NCBI RefSeq assembly: GCF_003121625.1 | Contig: NZ_QDDJ01000004.1 | Location: 1-64,000 of the forward strand | Source: Ornithinimicrobium cavernae | GTDB taxonomy: Bacteria; Actinomycetota; Actinomycetes; Actinomycetales; Dermatophilaceae | DNA length: 64,000 nt | Direction of reading: 5' to 3' | Shown here: positions 34,415 to 42,573 of the stretch, one piece after another | Numbering within the stretch: position 1 is the first letter of the stretch | Layout: the number at the start of each line of letters is the position of its first letter | Notes under the pieces: model-generated | The model's input: only the letters and a program-made list of their open reading frames with translations | What the model was told of the DNA's origin: nothing | The model's database searches: none | Translations under genes and position numbers: made by a program

Positions 34415-34686
34415 GAGTGCACCTCCATCCCGTCCTCGACAGGGGTCAGGCAGGAGCGCACCAGCGACCTGCCGTCGACGGTCACGGCGCAGTCGAAGCA
34501 GGTGCCCATGTTGCACAGCGGCTGGCGCGGCTCCCCGTCACGGGTGAGGCTGACGCCCTCGACCCCGTGGGCCATCAGGGCGGCAGCGAGGGTCTCCCCC
34601 GCGTGCGCCGCGACCGGCTGCCCGTTGAAGCTGAAGGACACCGGGGCGCCACGCTCGGTGTCGAGGCGGGTGCTACGCGACGTCAA
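34399..34686 (-). CDS. Small [2Fe-2S] subunit of the same dehydrogenase
   Basis: A 95-residue ferredoxin-like protein (HcnA/SoxD-like fold) with cluster ligands in PLCNMGTCFDCAVTVDG and a final Cys in VRSCLTP. It passes electrons between the flavin subunits. The start is probably TTG 34686, which has GGAG 6 nt upstream; GTG 34641 is an alternative. It overlaps the DAO gene by 14 bp and the FAD/NAD subunit by 16 bp, consistent with a stoichiometric complex. Confidence 0.85.
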   Translation of the reverse strand: MTSRSTRLDTERGAPVSFSFNGQPVAAHAGETLAAALMAHGVEGVSLTRDGEPRQPLCNMGTCFDCAVTVDGRSLVRSCLTPVEDGMEVHSWQNH

Positions 34687-35875
34687 TGCTCTCTCCGAAT
34701 CGTTGCGGCCCGTAGGGCGCCAGGTCGATGGTGGGCTCCAGACCCTGCGCGAGGTCCGCCAGCACCCGCGCGAACGTCGGCCCGAGGGTGAACGCCGAGC
34801 CGCCGGTCGCGAGGAACAGGCCCGGTCGGCCGGGCACCGGCCCGACGACGGGCAGCTGGTCCTCGGCGACGGTCGTCATGCCGACCCAGGTGCGCAGCAG
34901 CGGGATCCCCGCCAGCCGCGGCACCGCGCGCAGGGCGGCCCGCGCGTTGCCGACCACGGAGTCGTGCAGCAGGTGGGGACGCTCCGAGAGCCTCGGTCGG
35001 CCACTGGCGTCGCGCCGCAACCTGGCCGGCCACCCCCCGCCGATGAGCACGGTGCCGTCCTGGGACTGCTTGAGCGAGAGTCGCTCCCCGGCGTGCTGCA
35101 CCAGGTGGGGCAGGAACTTCGGGGTGCGTGCGGTCACGTTCATCTGCAGGGCCAGCGGGATGATGGGCAGGTCCAGCCCGACCATCTGGCCGAGGTGCTG
35201 GGTCCAGACACCCGCGGCCAGCAGCACCACGTCAGCCTGGATCTCCTCACCGACCTGGTTGCCCACTGCATCGGTATGCCGCGTGCTCACCTGCCAGCCG
35301 CGGCCCACCCTGCGCAGTCCCACCACCTCGGTGCGTGTGGAGACCTGGGCACCCAGGTCGGCCGCGGCACGTGCGAGGGCGGGGGCGGCGGTGCGGGTGT
35401 CGGCCTTGCCCTCGATGGGACAGAACGCGGCGGCCACGATGGAGGGCGACAGGTAGGGCGCGACGTCCCGGATCTCGTCGCCGGACAGGAGGCGGACGTC
35501 CAGCCCGTGGGAGCGTTCCAGGTCGCCCTTGGCCTCCAGCACCCGGGCCTGGTCGGCGGTCTCGGCGAGCATGAGGCCGCCGGTCTGCGCCACGCCGAGC
35601 GACGGCCCGAAGGCCTCCCCCAGCTCGGACCACCGGGCCGCGGCGTCCAGGTGCAGCGGCATGGCCTCGGCAGCCACCTGTGCGGCCTCGAGCCCGCGCT
35701 CGACCATGCGGTACTCGAGCTGGAAGTGCAGGCTGCCGGCGTTCTGTCCGGACGCGTGCGCGTTGATCTGGTCCCGCTCCAGGAGCACCACACCGACGCC
35801 GTCGCGGGCCAGGGTCCAGGCGGTGGCGCAGCCGAGCAGGCCACCGCCGACCACGACGACATCGGTACGGATCAT
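34673..35875 (-). CDS. DAO-family FAD subunit, probable D-hydroxyproline dehydrogenase catalytic subunit
   Basis: A 400-residue DAO-fold flavoprotein (HcnC / LhpB-like). FAD motif TDVVVVGGGLLGCATAWTLARDG at the N-terminus; the C-terminal FAD contact is GLFLATGGSAFTLGPTFARVLADL. It would oxidise an imino acid, probably cis-4-hydroxy-D-proline, to pyrroline-4-hydroxy-2-carboxylate. ATG 35875 overlaps the stop of the upstream deaminase gene by 4 bp, tying the enzyme to the next pathway step. D-proline or an opine remain alternatives. Confidence 0.87.
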   Translation of the reverse strand: MIRTDVVVVGGGLLGCATAWTLARDGVGVVLLERDQINAHASGQNAGSLHFQLEYRMVERGLEAAQVAAEAMPLHLDAAARWSELGEAFGPSLGVAQTGGLMLAETADQARVLEAKGDLERSHGLDVRLLSGDEIRDVAPYLSPSIVAAAFCPIEGKADTRTAAPALARAAADLGAQVSTRTEVVGLRRVGRGWQVSTRHTDAVGNQVGEEIQADVVLLAAGVWTQHLGQMVGLDLPIIPLALQMNVTARTPKFLPHLVQHAGERLSLKQSQDGTVLIGGGWPARLRRDASGRPRLSERPHLLHDSVVGNARAALRAVPRLAGIPLLRTWVGMTTVAEDQLPVVGPVPGRPGLFLATGGSAFTLGPTFARVLADLAQGLEPTIDLAPYGPQRFGESIDVA

Positions 35876-36804
35876 GACAGGGGCGTGGTCTCGATGCCCA
35901 GCGAGTGCAGCGTCGACTCGATGCGGGCGACCTCGTCGGGAGTGAGCTCCAGGAGCGGCTCGCGGACGTAGCCCGCGGGGACCCCCTGGAGCCGTAGCGC
36001 GGTCTTCATGATGGCCTGCTGGTTGCCGAACTGGGCGCCGTAGTTGGGCAGGAACCAGCTCTGCATCACCACGCGGTCCCGGGCGCCGAGCTCGATGGCC
36101 CGCTCCCGGTCGCCCTGGTCGATGGCCCGCCAGAAGTCGGGGTGGTCCGAGCCCAGGGGCGCCCCGGAGCCCATGAGCCCGTCGCCGTGACCGAGCAGAG
36201 CGAGGTCGGCGCCGAGCGGGGAGGTCGGGGTGCCGAAGTAGCGGACCTTGTCCTCGAGGGCATACATGCCGTCGAGGAAACCGGCGAAGTTGCCGGTCGA
36301 GTTCTTGATCGCCACGACGTTGTCGAGCTCCGCGAGCTCGCTCAGCAGCTCGGTCCCCATGTCGACGACGCAGCCGCGCGGCCAGTTGTAGACGCAGATG
36401 GGGATGTCGACCGCGTCCGAGATGTCGCTGTAGAACTTCACGATCTCGCGGTGGTTGGGCACCATGTAGGGCGGCGGGGTGACCAGGATCCCGTCCAGGC
36501 CCGCGTCCATCGCGGCGCGGGCGTGCGTGATGGCCTCCGTCTGGGTGAAGGCGTTGCAGCCACCCAGCACCCACATCTTGCCGTCGGCGTTGCGGGCCCC
36601 GGCGTGGAACAGGCTCGCCCGCTCCTCGGTGGACAGCGAGAACCACTCACCCGACGTGCCGGCCAGGATGATGCCGTGCAGGCGCTGCTCGACCATCCAG
36701 TCGACCTGCCCGGCAAAGGCCTCCAGGTCCAGGGCGCCGTCCTCGGCGAAGGGGGTGGTGATGGCCGGGATGTAGCCGGTCCACTCAACGCTGGTGCGAT
36801 CCAT
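35872..36804 (-). CDS. DapA-superfamily lyase, probable pyrroline-4-hydroxy-2-carboxylate deaminase
   Basis: A 310-residue DHDPS/NAL-family TIM barrel. The Schiff-base Lys167 (VVAIKNST) and the proton-shuttling Tyr139 (CVYNWP) are present, and GTSGEWFSL matches the carboxylate-binding loop. Members include dihydrodipicolinate synthase and the hydroxyproline-pathway deaminase that yields 2-oxoglutarate semialdehyde. Operon membership with a three-subunit DAO/[2Fe-2S]/FAD dehydrogenase favours the latter. It begins 9 bp after the XRE-cupin regulator. No dedicated hydroxyproline epimerase or adjacent semialdehyde dehydrogenase is visible. Confidence 0.85.
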   Translation of the reverse strand: MDRTSVEWTGYIPAITTPFAEDGALDLEAFAGQVDWMVEQRLHGIILAGTSGEWFSLSTEERASLFHAGARNADGKMWVLGGCNAFTQTEAITHARAAMDAGLDGILVTPPPYMVPNHREIVKFYSDISDAVDIPICVYNWPRGCVVDMGTELLSELAELDNVVAIKNSTGNFAGFLDGMYALEDKVRYFGTPTSPLGADLALLGHGDGLMGSGAPLGSDHPDFWRAIDQGDRERAIELGARDRVVMQSWFLPNYGAQFGNQQAIMKTALRLQGVPAGYVREPLLELTPDEVARIESTLHSLGIETTPLS

Positions 36805-36813
36805 GTGGGCTCC

Positions 36814-37350
36814 TCAGGGGGTGGGTGGGGTGACGGACAACAGGAACTCGACGGGGGTCGGGCTGTCGTTGAGATAGCGGTGCGGGTGCCGGGAGTCGAT
36901 CGTGATCGCCTCCCCCTGGCCGACGGTGTAGCTCACCTCGGAGACGACCACGGTCAGCTCACCGGTGAGGACGTAGACGCACTCGACGGCCTCGTGTGCC
37001 CACGGCTCGTCGCTGGAGGACTCCCCGGGCTCGAGCGTCGAGCGCAGGACCTCCAGCTGACCGTTGCTGGAGGAGACGCGTTCGTACTGCACCCGCCCCT
37101 GGGGGGAGACGATGCGCGAGCGCGCTCCGGGCCTGCTGACGTGCACGCTGGGCACGGCGTCGTCGTGAAAGAGCTCGGCGACGGACTGGCCGAAGACGCC
37201 CGCCAGCGTGCGGAGCGAGCGGAGGCTGGGCTCGGTGACCCCCCGCTCGATCTGGCTGAGCATGGTGACCGACAGGCCGGAGCGCTCGGCGAGGGCGCGC
37301 AGCGTCATCCCGTTCGCGGTCCGGAGGCGCTTGAGACGTGACCCGATCAT
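36814..37350 (-). CDS. XRE-cupin transcriptional regulator
   Basis: A 178-residue regulator: an N-terminal Cro-type helix-turn-helix (MTLRALAERSGLSVTMLSQIERGVTEPSLRSLRTLAGVF) and a C-terminal cupin barrel (ESSSDEPWAHEAVECVYVLTGELTVVVSE, then DSRHPHRYLNDS). Such proteins sense a small ligand in the cupin and control adjacent catabolic or transport genes. ATG 37350 was chosen at the start of the helix-turn-helix; the frame is open to 37395. It is the first gene of the hydroxyproline module and divergent from the NhaC-type transporter. Confidence 0.9.
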   Translation of the reverse strand: MIGSRLKRLRTANGMTLRALAERSGLSVTMLSQIERGVTEPSLRSLRTLAGVFGQSVAELFHDDAVPSVHVSRPGARSRIVSPQGRVQYERVSSSNGQLEVLRSTLEPGESSSDEPWAHEAVECVYVLTGELTVVVSEVSYTVGQGEAITIDSRHPHRYLNDSPTPVEFLLSVTPPTP

Positions 37351-37467
37351 GGCGCTGACCTTACAGTCACAGTGTTCATCCGTTCGTCGCTCCACCGGGC
37401 CACAGCAGCACCTGCCGTGCAGTGCAGCCGCAAGCGCGCTGCATACTGTCGGCTCTCATTGCACTGA

Positions 37468-37501
37468 CACTGTACATTCGGTCTCCGAGGCGAGTACAGT
37501 G
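37468..37501. promoter_or_regulatory. Inverted repeat CACTGTAC-N18-GTACAGTG between xre-cupin and nhaC
   Basis: Perfect 8-bp arms at 37468-37475 and 37494-37501 with an 18-base spacer, 54 bp before the antiporter start. The same divergent gap has further CAGTG/CACTG repeats (for example at about 37420 and 37462). This is a good candidate operator for the adjacent XRE-cupin regulator, serving both directions. Confidence 0.5.
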
Positions 37502-37554
37502 CCACCGCACTGCCCTCACACGTGCTCAACGATGACGCTGGAAGGATGAACCCG

Positions 37555-39018
37555 ATGGACGACACCACGTCGCTGGAGTTCCGGGGAGGGTGGACCGTGG
37601 CATTCCTGCCGGTCCTCATCTTCCTGGCGTTCTGCGTCACCTACTTCGTTGTGCTCGATGCGTTCGACATGACCGCCCTGGCGATGGGTGGGCTCGTCGC
37701 GCTCCTGGTCGGCGCGATGCTCGCGACGGACTACACGCGCTTCTGGGACCACGCGATGAAGGGCATCGGCAGCCCGACCTCGGTGACGATCATCGTCATC
37801 CTCATGGTCGTCGGCATGCTGTCCCAGCTGATCAAGGACACGAACGTCTCCAGCGGGTTCGTGTGGATCGCGGACATGGTCGGCCTCAGCGGAGCCCTGC
37901 TCACGCTGTTCACGTTCGTCGCGGTCGGGCTCGTGGCCATGGCCACCGGCTCCTCGATCGGGACCATGTTCACGGCCTTCCCGATCTTCTATCCCGCGGG
38001 CGTGCTGCTGGGAGCCGACCCGGCCTTCCTCGCGGGCGCCATCGTCTCCGGCGCGATCCTCGGCGACAACCTCGCCCCCATCTCCGACACCACCATCATC
38101 TCGGCGACCAACCAGCGCTTCCGGCGCAAGGAGGGCTCGGCGGACATCGGCGGCGTCGTGCGCTCCCGGGCGAAGTATGCCGCGATCGCTGCGGTGGTCT
38201 CGGCGGTGGGGTTCTACCTCTTCGGTGGCACCGGCGGTTCAGGCAGCTTCAGCTCCGAGGTGGTCGGCGCGACCGCGGACCCGGCCGGTCTCATCATGCT
38301 CATCCCGGTCGGCATCATGGTCGTCGTCGCCTTCGTGACCCGGGACATCTTCAAGGCCGTCACCGTCGGGCTCATCCTGGGCTCGATCACCGCCGTGGCG
38401 ACCAACCTGCTCGCCCCGAGCGACATCGTCGGCGCGACGGACGGCGCCCCCACCGGCTTCCTGGTCGCCGGTGTGCAGAACATGCTGCCCACGGTAGCTC
38501 TCGTGATCGCGGTCTTCGGCATCATGGGCGTCCTCACCGGTGCCGGTGTCCTCGACCGTGCCGTGACCGCCCTGTCCACCGGCCGCCTCAGCAACACACC
38601 CCGCGGCGCCGAGATCGCAATCGGTGGTGGCATCACCCTGACGACGCTGCTCTTCGGCGGCGTCAACTCGGCCTCCATGATGACCTTCGGCCCCGTCGTG
38701 GACGAGCTGGGCGCGCGCCACCAGCTCCACCCCTACCGCCGCAGCAACGTGATGGACTGCTTCGCCATGGGCATCTCCTCGGTGGTCCCCGGAGTGAGTG
38801 CCTTCCTGCTGATCGGTGCGATGCTCACGGCCGGTCACGAGGGCGTGCCGGAGGTCGGCATGACCAGCCTGTTCGTGGCGGTGCTCTATCCCCTGGTCCT
38901 CACGGTCGTCATGATCGTCGCGGTGCTCACCGGCTGGGGCCGTCGTTTCGAGGGACCTGACGGCGAGCCGGTGCGCGAGCAGCCCGCGCCGGTGGCGGCG
39001 GCTGCAGAGGTCAGCTGA
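37555..39018 (+). CDS. NhaC-family Na+/H+ antiporter or related exchanger
   Basis: A 487-residue integral membrane protein with about 11-12 hydrophobic segments. NhaC-type signatures are visible: GSSIGTMFTAFPIFYPAGVLLG, GAILGDNLAPISDTTIISATNQ (charged helix break) and MDCFAMGISSVVPGVSAFLL. NhaC relatives include malate-lactate and amino-acid exchangers, so it may import a substrate for the adjacent pathway. ATG 37555 has GAAGGA 8 nt upstream; two earlier in-frame ATGs are less likely. It ends 2 bp from the convergent hydrolase gene. Confidence 0.87.
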   Translation: MDDTTSLEFRGGWTVAFLPVLIFLAFCVTYFVVLDAFDMTALAMGGLVALLVGAMLATDYTRFWDHAMKGIGSPTSVTIIVILMVVGMLSQLIKDTNVSSGFVWIADMVGLSGALLTLFTFVAVGLVAMATGSSIGTMFTAFPIFYPAGVLLGADPAFLAGAIVSGAILGDNLAPISDTTIISATNQRFRRKEGSADIGGVVRSRAKYAAIAAVVSAVGFYLFGGTGGSGSFSSEVVGATADPAGLIMLIPVGIMVVVAFVTRDIFKAVTVGLILGSITAVATNLLAPSDIVGATDGAPTGFLVAGVQNMLPTVALVIAVFGIMGVLTGAGVLDRAVTALSTGRLSNTPRGAEIAIGGGITLTTLLFGGVNSASMMTFGPVVDELGARHQLHPYRRSNVMDCFAMGISSVVPGVSAFLLIGAMLTAGHEGVPEVGMTSLFVAVLYPLVLTVVMIVAVLTGWGRRFEGPDGEPVREQPAPVAAAAEVS

Positions 39019-39020
39019 AC

Positions 39021-39662
39021 CTACCTGGCCTCCGTCACCAGCGACTCGAACTCGTCGACAGTCATGACGTGTCCCGTCGTCGCGCCGACCACCGTCAGGA
39101 TCGTGCGGTGCAGATCCTCGGCCTTGACGGCTCCGTATCCGATGTCGGGGTAGTCGTACGTGCCGATGGCGTCGGAGAGGAACGCAACCCGGTAGCCGCG
39201 GTACATCGCATCTCGCGCGGTGGCCAGGCAGCAGTCCTCCGACGTGGCGCCGGCGATGGCGACGTCCTTGATGCCGTTGCTGCGCAGGAGCAGGTCCATG
39301 TTGGTCTGGAAGAAGCCGCTGTACCGCTGCTTCCGGACGACGAGGTCACCGTCTTGAGGAGCGACCTCATCGAAGACCTGTGACCCACGCTGACCCTCGA
39401 TGAGCGCCGCCCCCTCGCCGAGCCCTGGATAGATCTGTGCGAACAGACCCATGTCCGAGCCGTCTGCGTCGTGCGCGTGACGGGTGTAGATGAGCTGGAT
39501 GCCGCGGTCTCGACAGAAGGTGATGAGCTCCTTGAGTCGAGGCAGGTTCTGGTACGCCATCGGCGTATCCAGCGGAGCACCGGGCTCGACGAAGTCGTTC
39601 TGCAGGTCGAGGAGCAACAGAGCAGTCGTCTTCGGGTTGAGTGCATCGATCTTGAGAGACAC
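39021..39662 (-). CDS. Isochorismatase-family cysteine hydrolase
   Basis: A 213-residue protein with the full Asp-Lys-Cys triad of the family: Asp19 (LLLDLQNDF), Lys111 (VVRKQRYSGFF) and Cys144 (TSEDCCLATARDA). These enzymes hydrolyse amides such as nicotinamide, N-carbamoylsarcosine or ureidoacrylate. N-carbamoylsarcosine amidase, which gives sarcosine, would suit the N-methyl amino-acid theme, but this is only a suggestion. It converges with the nhaC-type gene and is separated by 170 bp from the ABC operon on its other side. Confidence 0.9.
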   Translation of the reverse strand: MSLKIDALNPKTTALLLLDLQNDFVEPGAPLDTPMAYQNLPRLKELITFCRDRGIQLIYTRHAHDADGSDMGLFAQIYPGLGEGAALIEGQRGSQVFDEVAPQDGDLVVRKQRYSGFFQTNMDLLLRSNGIKDVAIAGATSEDCCLATARDAMYRGYRVAFLSDAIGTYDYPDIGYGAVKAEDLHRTILTVVGATTGHVMTVDEFESLVTEAR

Positions 39663-39832
39663 TGCGACCTCCTTGTCACATTTCCACTCTGGTGCGAGCG
39701 CGTATCACCCGACCCTAGCCCGCCTCCGACCAGGCTGACCGAGGCGCGGTGCTCCGCGGCGAGACGGTGCCCTCCTCGACGCCACTGCGCTCCTCGGTCT
39801 CCCGGGTGACGTTGCGACACATCCACGCTCGC

Positions 39833-40621
39833 TCAGGCGGTCTCCTTCAGAACCCGCGAGAGGAATGTACGGGTCCGCGGGTCGCTGGGGTCGCTGAGGA
39901 TCTCGCTGGGGGGTCCCTTCTCGACCACGAGCCCGCCATCCATGAAGACCGCCGTGTCCGCGACCTCTCGAGCGAATGAGATCTCGTGGGTGACGACGAT
40001 CATCGTCATGCCAGACCGCGCGAGGTCCTGGATCACTGTGAGCACCTCCCCGACAAGCTCTGGGTCCAGCGCGGATGTGGGCTCGTCGAACAGCATGAGT
40101 GCCGGATGCATCGCGAGTGCGCGAGCAATGGCAACACGCTGCTGCTGACCGCCGGAGAGCATGGCCGGGTACGCGGCCGGTTTGTCGGCCAGGCCGACAC
40201 GCTCCAGCAGCTCGAGAGCCTCGCGCTTGACCTCCTTCCTGGGCCGCTTCGCCACGTAGATGGGCGCCTCCATCACGTTCTCCAACACCGTTCGGTGGGC
40301 GAACAGGTTGAACCGCTGGAACACCATGCCGATGTTCTGACGCTGCCGGGCGGCCTGGCGCGAAGTCATCGGCAGGAGGTGATCGCGGCGGCGCTCATAA
40401 CCGATCCGCTCCCCACCAACATGGATCTCACCGTCGTTGAGGCCTTCGAGGTGGTTGATGCACCGCAGCAGTGTCGACTTGCCCGAACCGGAGCGCCCGA
40501 GCAGGACACACACCTCGCCCTGGTCCACGTCCAGATCGATGCCCTTGAGCACCTCGAGGGAGCCGAAGCTCTTGTGCACACCCCGGATCCTCACCAGTGG
40601 CTCGGTGGTCTTCTCTCTCAT
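39833..40621 (-). CDS. Polar amino-acid ABC transporter ATP-binding protein
   Basis: A 262-residue GlnQ-type ATPase with Walker A (GRSGSGKST), Q-loop (GMVFQRFNLFAHRTV), signature (LSGGQQQR), Walker B ([14 protein letters not shown]) and H-loop (VVTHEISFA). Third gene of a binding protein-permease-ATPase operon; ATG 40621 overlaps the permease stop by 4 bp. It is closely similar to the ATPase at 10165-10953, including the extra loop near the KQL/SRQAARQR region, suggesting duplicated transporters for related ligands. Confidence 0.95.
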   Translation of the reverse strand: MREKTTEPLVRIRGVHKSFGSLEVLKGIDLDVDQGEVCVLLGRSGSGKSTLLRCINHLEGLNDGEIHVGGERIGYERRRDHLLPMTSRQAARQRQNIGMVFQRFNLFAHRTVLENVMEAPIYVAKRPRKEVKREALELLERVGLADKPAAYPAMLSGGQQQRVAIARALAMHPALMLFDEPTSALDPELVGEVLTVIQDLARSGMTMIVVTHEISFAREVADTAVFMDGGLVVEKGPPSEILSDPSDPRTRTFLSRVLKETA

Positions 40622-41499
40622 CGTGCCTCCAGGCTGGATCGGGCCTCGGACCGGCCGAAGTGTCTCTCCAGGTAGTACTGACCGACGCTGAGGACCGACG
40701 TGATCAGCAGGTACCACAGGGACGCCGTGATCAGTAGCGGGATCGTCTGATAGTTCACGGCGTAGATCAGCTGGGCGCTGTACAGCAGCTCCGGATAGGC
40801 CAGTACGGCCACCAGGGAGCTGGTCTTGAGCATCCCGATCAGTTGGTTGCCCGTCGGCGGGATGATCACCCGCATGGCCTGCGGCAGCACCACGCGCCGC
40901 GTGGTCAGCCCGTCCGGCATGCCCAGGGCGGTGGCCGCCTCGGACTGGCCGCGGTCCACCGACTTGATCCCGGCCCTGACGATCTCGGCCATATAGGCAG
41001 CCTCGTTGAGACCCAGCCCCAACACCGCCGCGATATAGGGCGTGATCAGGTCGTTGGCAGACATCTCCAACCAGGCGGGTCCCCCGAACGGCAGACCGAG
41101 GATGAGTTTCGGGTACAACGCGGAGATCGATCCCCAGAACAGGAGCTGGACGAACACCGGGGTGCCACGGAAGAACCAGATGTAGGCCCAGGCGATGCTC
41201 TGCACGAACCGGTTCCGCGACATGTGCATCAGTGCGAGGATCACGCCCAGCACGATGCCGATGGCCATGGACAGGGCGGTCAGGTGCAGCGTCCGGACGA
41301 GACCGGAGAGTATCCGGGGGGACGTGAAGTACTCGAAGACGATGGGCCAGCCGAAGTTCTCGTTGTTGACCACCGAGAACGCGCCGGCGGCGACCACCAA
41401 CCCGAGGACGGCGATCAGGGCCCACTGGACCAGCTTTGGCCGTTTGCGAATGGGCAGACTGCTCTCCCCGATCGGATCGGCCGTCGCGGACGCCATCAC
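40618..41499 (-). CDS. Polar amino-acid ABC transporter permease
   Basis: A 293-residue permease with about five to six membrane segments: LVRTLHLTALSMAIGIVLGVILAL opens the transport domain and [26 protein letters not shown] is the ATPase-contacting EAA loop. It has the same [18 protein letters not shown] pattern as the permease at 9200. The start is GTG 41499 or ATG 41496, both overlapping the binding-protein stop. It works with the flanking ATPase and lipoprotein. Confidence 0.93.
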   Translation of the reverse strand: MMASATADPIGESSLPIRKRPKLVQWALIAVLGLVVAAGAFSVVNNENFGWPIVFEYFTSPRILSGLVRTLHLTALSMAIGIVLGVILALMHMSRNRFVQSIAWAYIWFFRGTPVFVQLLFWGSISALYPKLILGLPFGGPAWLEMSANDLITPYIAAVLGLGLNEAAYMAEIVRAGIKSVDRGQSEAATALGMPDGLTTRRVVLPQAMRVIIPPTGNQLIGMLKTSSLVAVLAYPELLYSAQLIYAVNYQTIPLLITASLWYLLITSVLSVGQYYLERHFGRSEARSSLEAR

Positions 41500-42434
41500 T
41501 CCAGGGGCTCGCCGTTGATCAGGACCTGATCAATGGCGGCGTCTTCCATGCCCCACTTCTCCAGGACCTTCAGGTACGACCCATCGTCCATGATCGCCTG
41601 CATGGCGACGGCCAGCGGCTGCGCGAGCTCGCTGTCCTTGATGACTGCAATGCCGTGGTAGACCGCGCCGTAGGGCTGACCGGTGAGCTCGAACTTGCCG
41701 TCGGACTCAGTGACCTGCCACGACGCCACCGGGGTATCGGCGATGGAGACGTCGGCACGAGCCGAGGCCAGGGCGCTGTTCGCGGCGTTCTGGTCCGGGA
41801 AGACCTGCACCTCCACGGGTTCCTTGCCAGCGGCCACGCACTCCTGCGACGCGGTGTCCGCGTCGGTCTGCTGCACCGTGCCCTTCTGCACGGCCACGCG
41901 GAGCCCGCACAGTTCCTCCAAGGACTCCGGGCGCGCCTCGGACTCGGCAGGCACGAACATCGAGGAGCCGTCCTCGCTGTAGTCGATGAAGTCGACGACC
42001 TGCCTCCGCTCCTCCGTGTCGTTCATCCACGACATCCCCGCGTCGTACTTGCCGCCCTGGAGGCCGGGGATGATCGAGTCGAAGCTCGCGTTCTCCACGC
42101 GGAGCTCGATGCCCAGCTCGGCGCTGAGGAGCTCGGCGAGCTCGTGGTCCAGTCCGACGATGGTGACGCCGTCCTCGTCCATGAAGCCGATCGGTGGGTA
42201 GGACGCATCACCGGCGACGGTGATGTAGCCCTGCTCCTTGATCTCGTCCGGCAACAGTGCGGCAGCCTCGCCGCCATCGCCGTCGCCCGCAGGGGCAGCG
42301 GTGCCCTCGGACTCCTGGCTGTCCGCGTCGGAACTGTCATCGGAGGTCGCGTCCCCGCCGCATGCCATGAGCGTGAGGGACAACCCGGCCGCGAGCACGG
42401 CGATCCGGGTGCCGAAGAACTTTGGTCGGGCCAT
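41496..42434 (-). CDS. Amino-acid ABC transporter substrate-binding lipoprotein
   Basis: A 312-residue SBP_bac_3 protein. Lipobox TLMAC with Cys25, then an Asp/Ser/Glu/Ala-rich linker to about residue 60. YITVAGDASYPPIGFMDEDG and NASFDSIIPGLQGGKYDAGMSW are diagnostic of the family. It is divergent from the oxidase-ALDH-ubiX-hutH-ubiD operon across 139 bp with a strong inverted repeat, so its ligand is likely the operon's substrate, perhaps a histidine-related compound. That link is inference. Confidence 0.93.
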   Translation of the reverse strand: MARPKFFGTRIAVLAAGLSLTLMACGGDATSDDSSDADSQESEGTAAPAGDGDGGEAAALLPDEIKEQGYITVAGDASYPPIGFMDEDGVTIVGLDHELAELLSAELGIELRVENASFDSIIPGLQGGKYDAGMSWMNDTEERRQVVDFIDYSEDGSSMFVPAESEARPESLEELCGLRVAVQKGTVQQTDADTASQECVAAGKEPVEVQVFPDQNAANSALASARADVSIADTPVASWQVTESDGKFELTGQPYGAVYHGIAVIKDSELAQPLAVAMQAIMDDGSYLKVLEKWGMEDAAIDQVLINGEPLE

Positions 42435-42452
42435 CGTCTCGTCTCCTTGCCT

Positions 42453-42477
42453 CTAGATGGGATTGGTTGCCATCTAG
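42453..42477. promoter_or_regulatory. Inverted repeat CTAGATGG-N9-CCATCTAG in the divergent promoter
   Basis: Perfect 8-bp arms (42453-42460 and 42470-42477) with a 9-base spacer lie 19 bp upstream of the importer's binding-protein start and about 97 bp upstream of the FAD oxidase start. It is the best operator candidate for the IclR regulator at the end of the divergent operon, controlling uptake and catabolism together. Confidence 0.55.
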
Positions 42478-42573
42478 TGGGAATTCCTACATGATGTGGG
42501 TACGTTACTCAGCACCCGACGGGACCGCAAGAGTTGCGAGCGATTTGCCGACAGCCAACAGACGGAGACATGC

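Noticed and set aside
35876-36646. Longer start for the DAO subunit at 34673-35875
   Set aside because: The extra residues are an off-frame reading of the DapA-type gene; ATG 35875 begins at the FAD motif.
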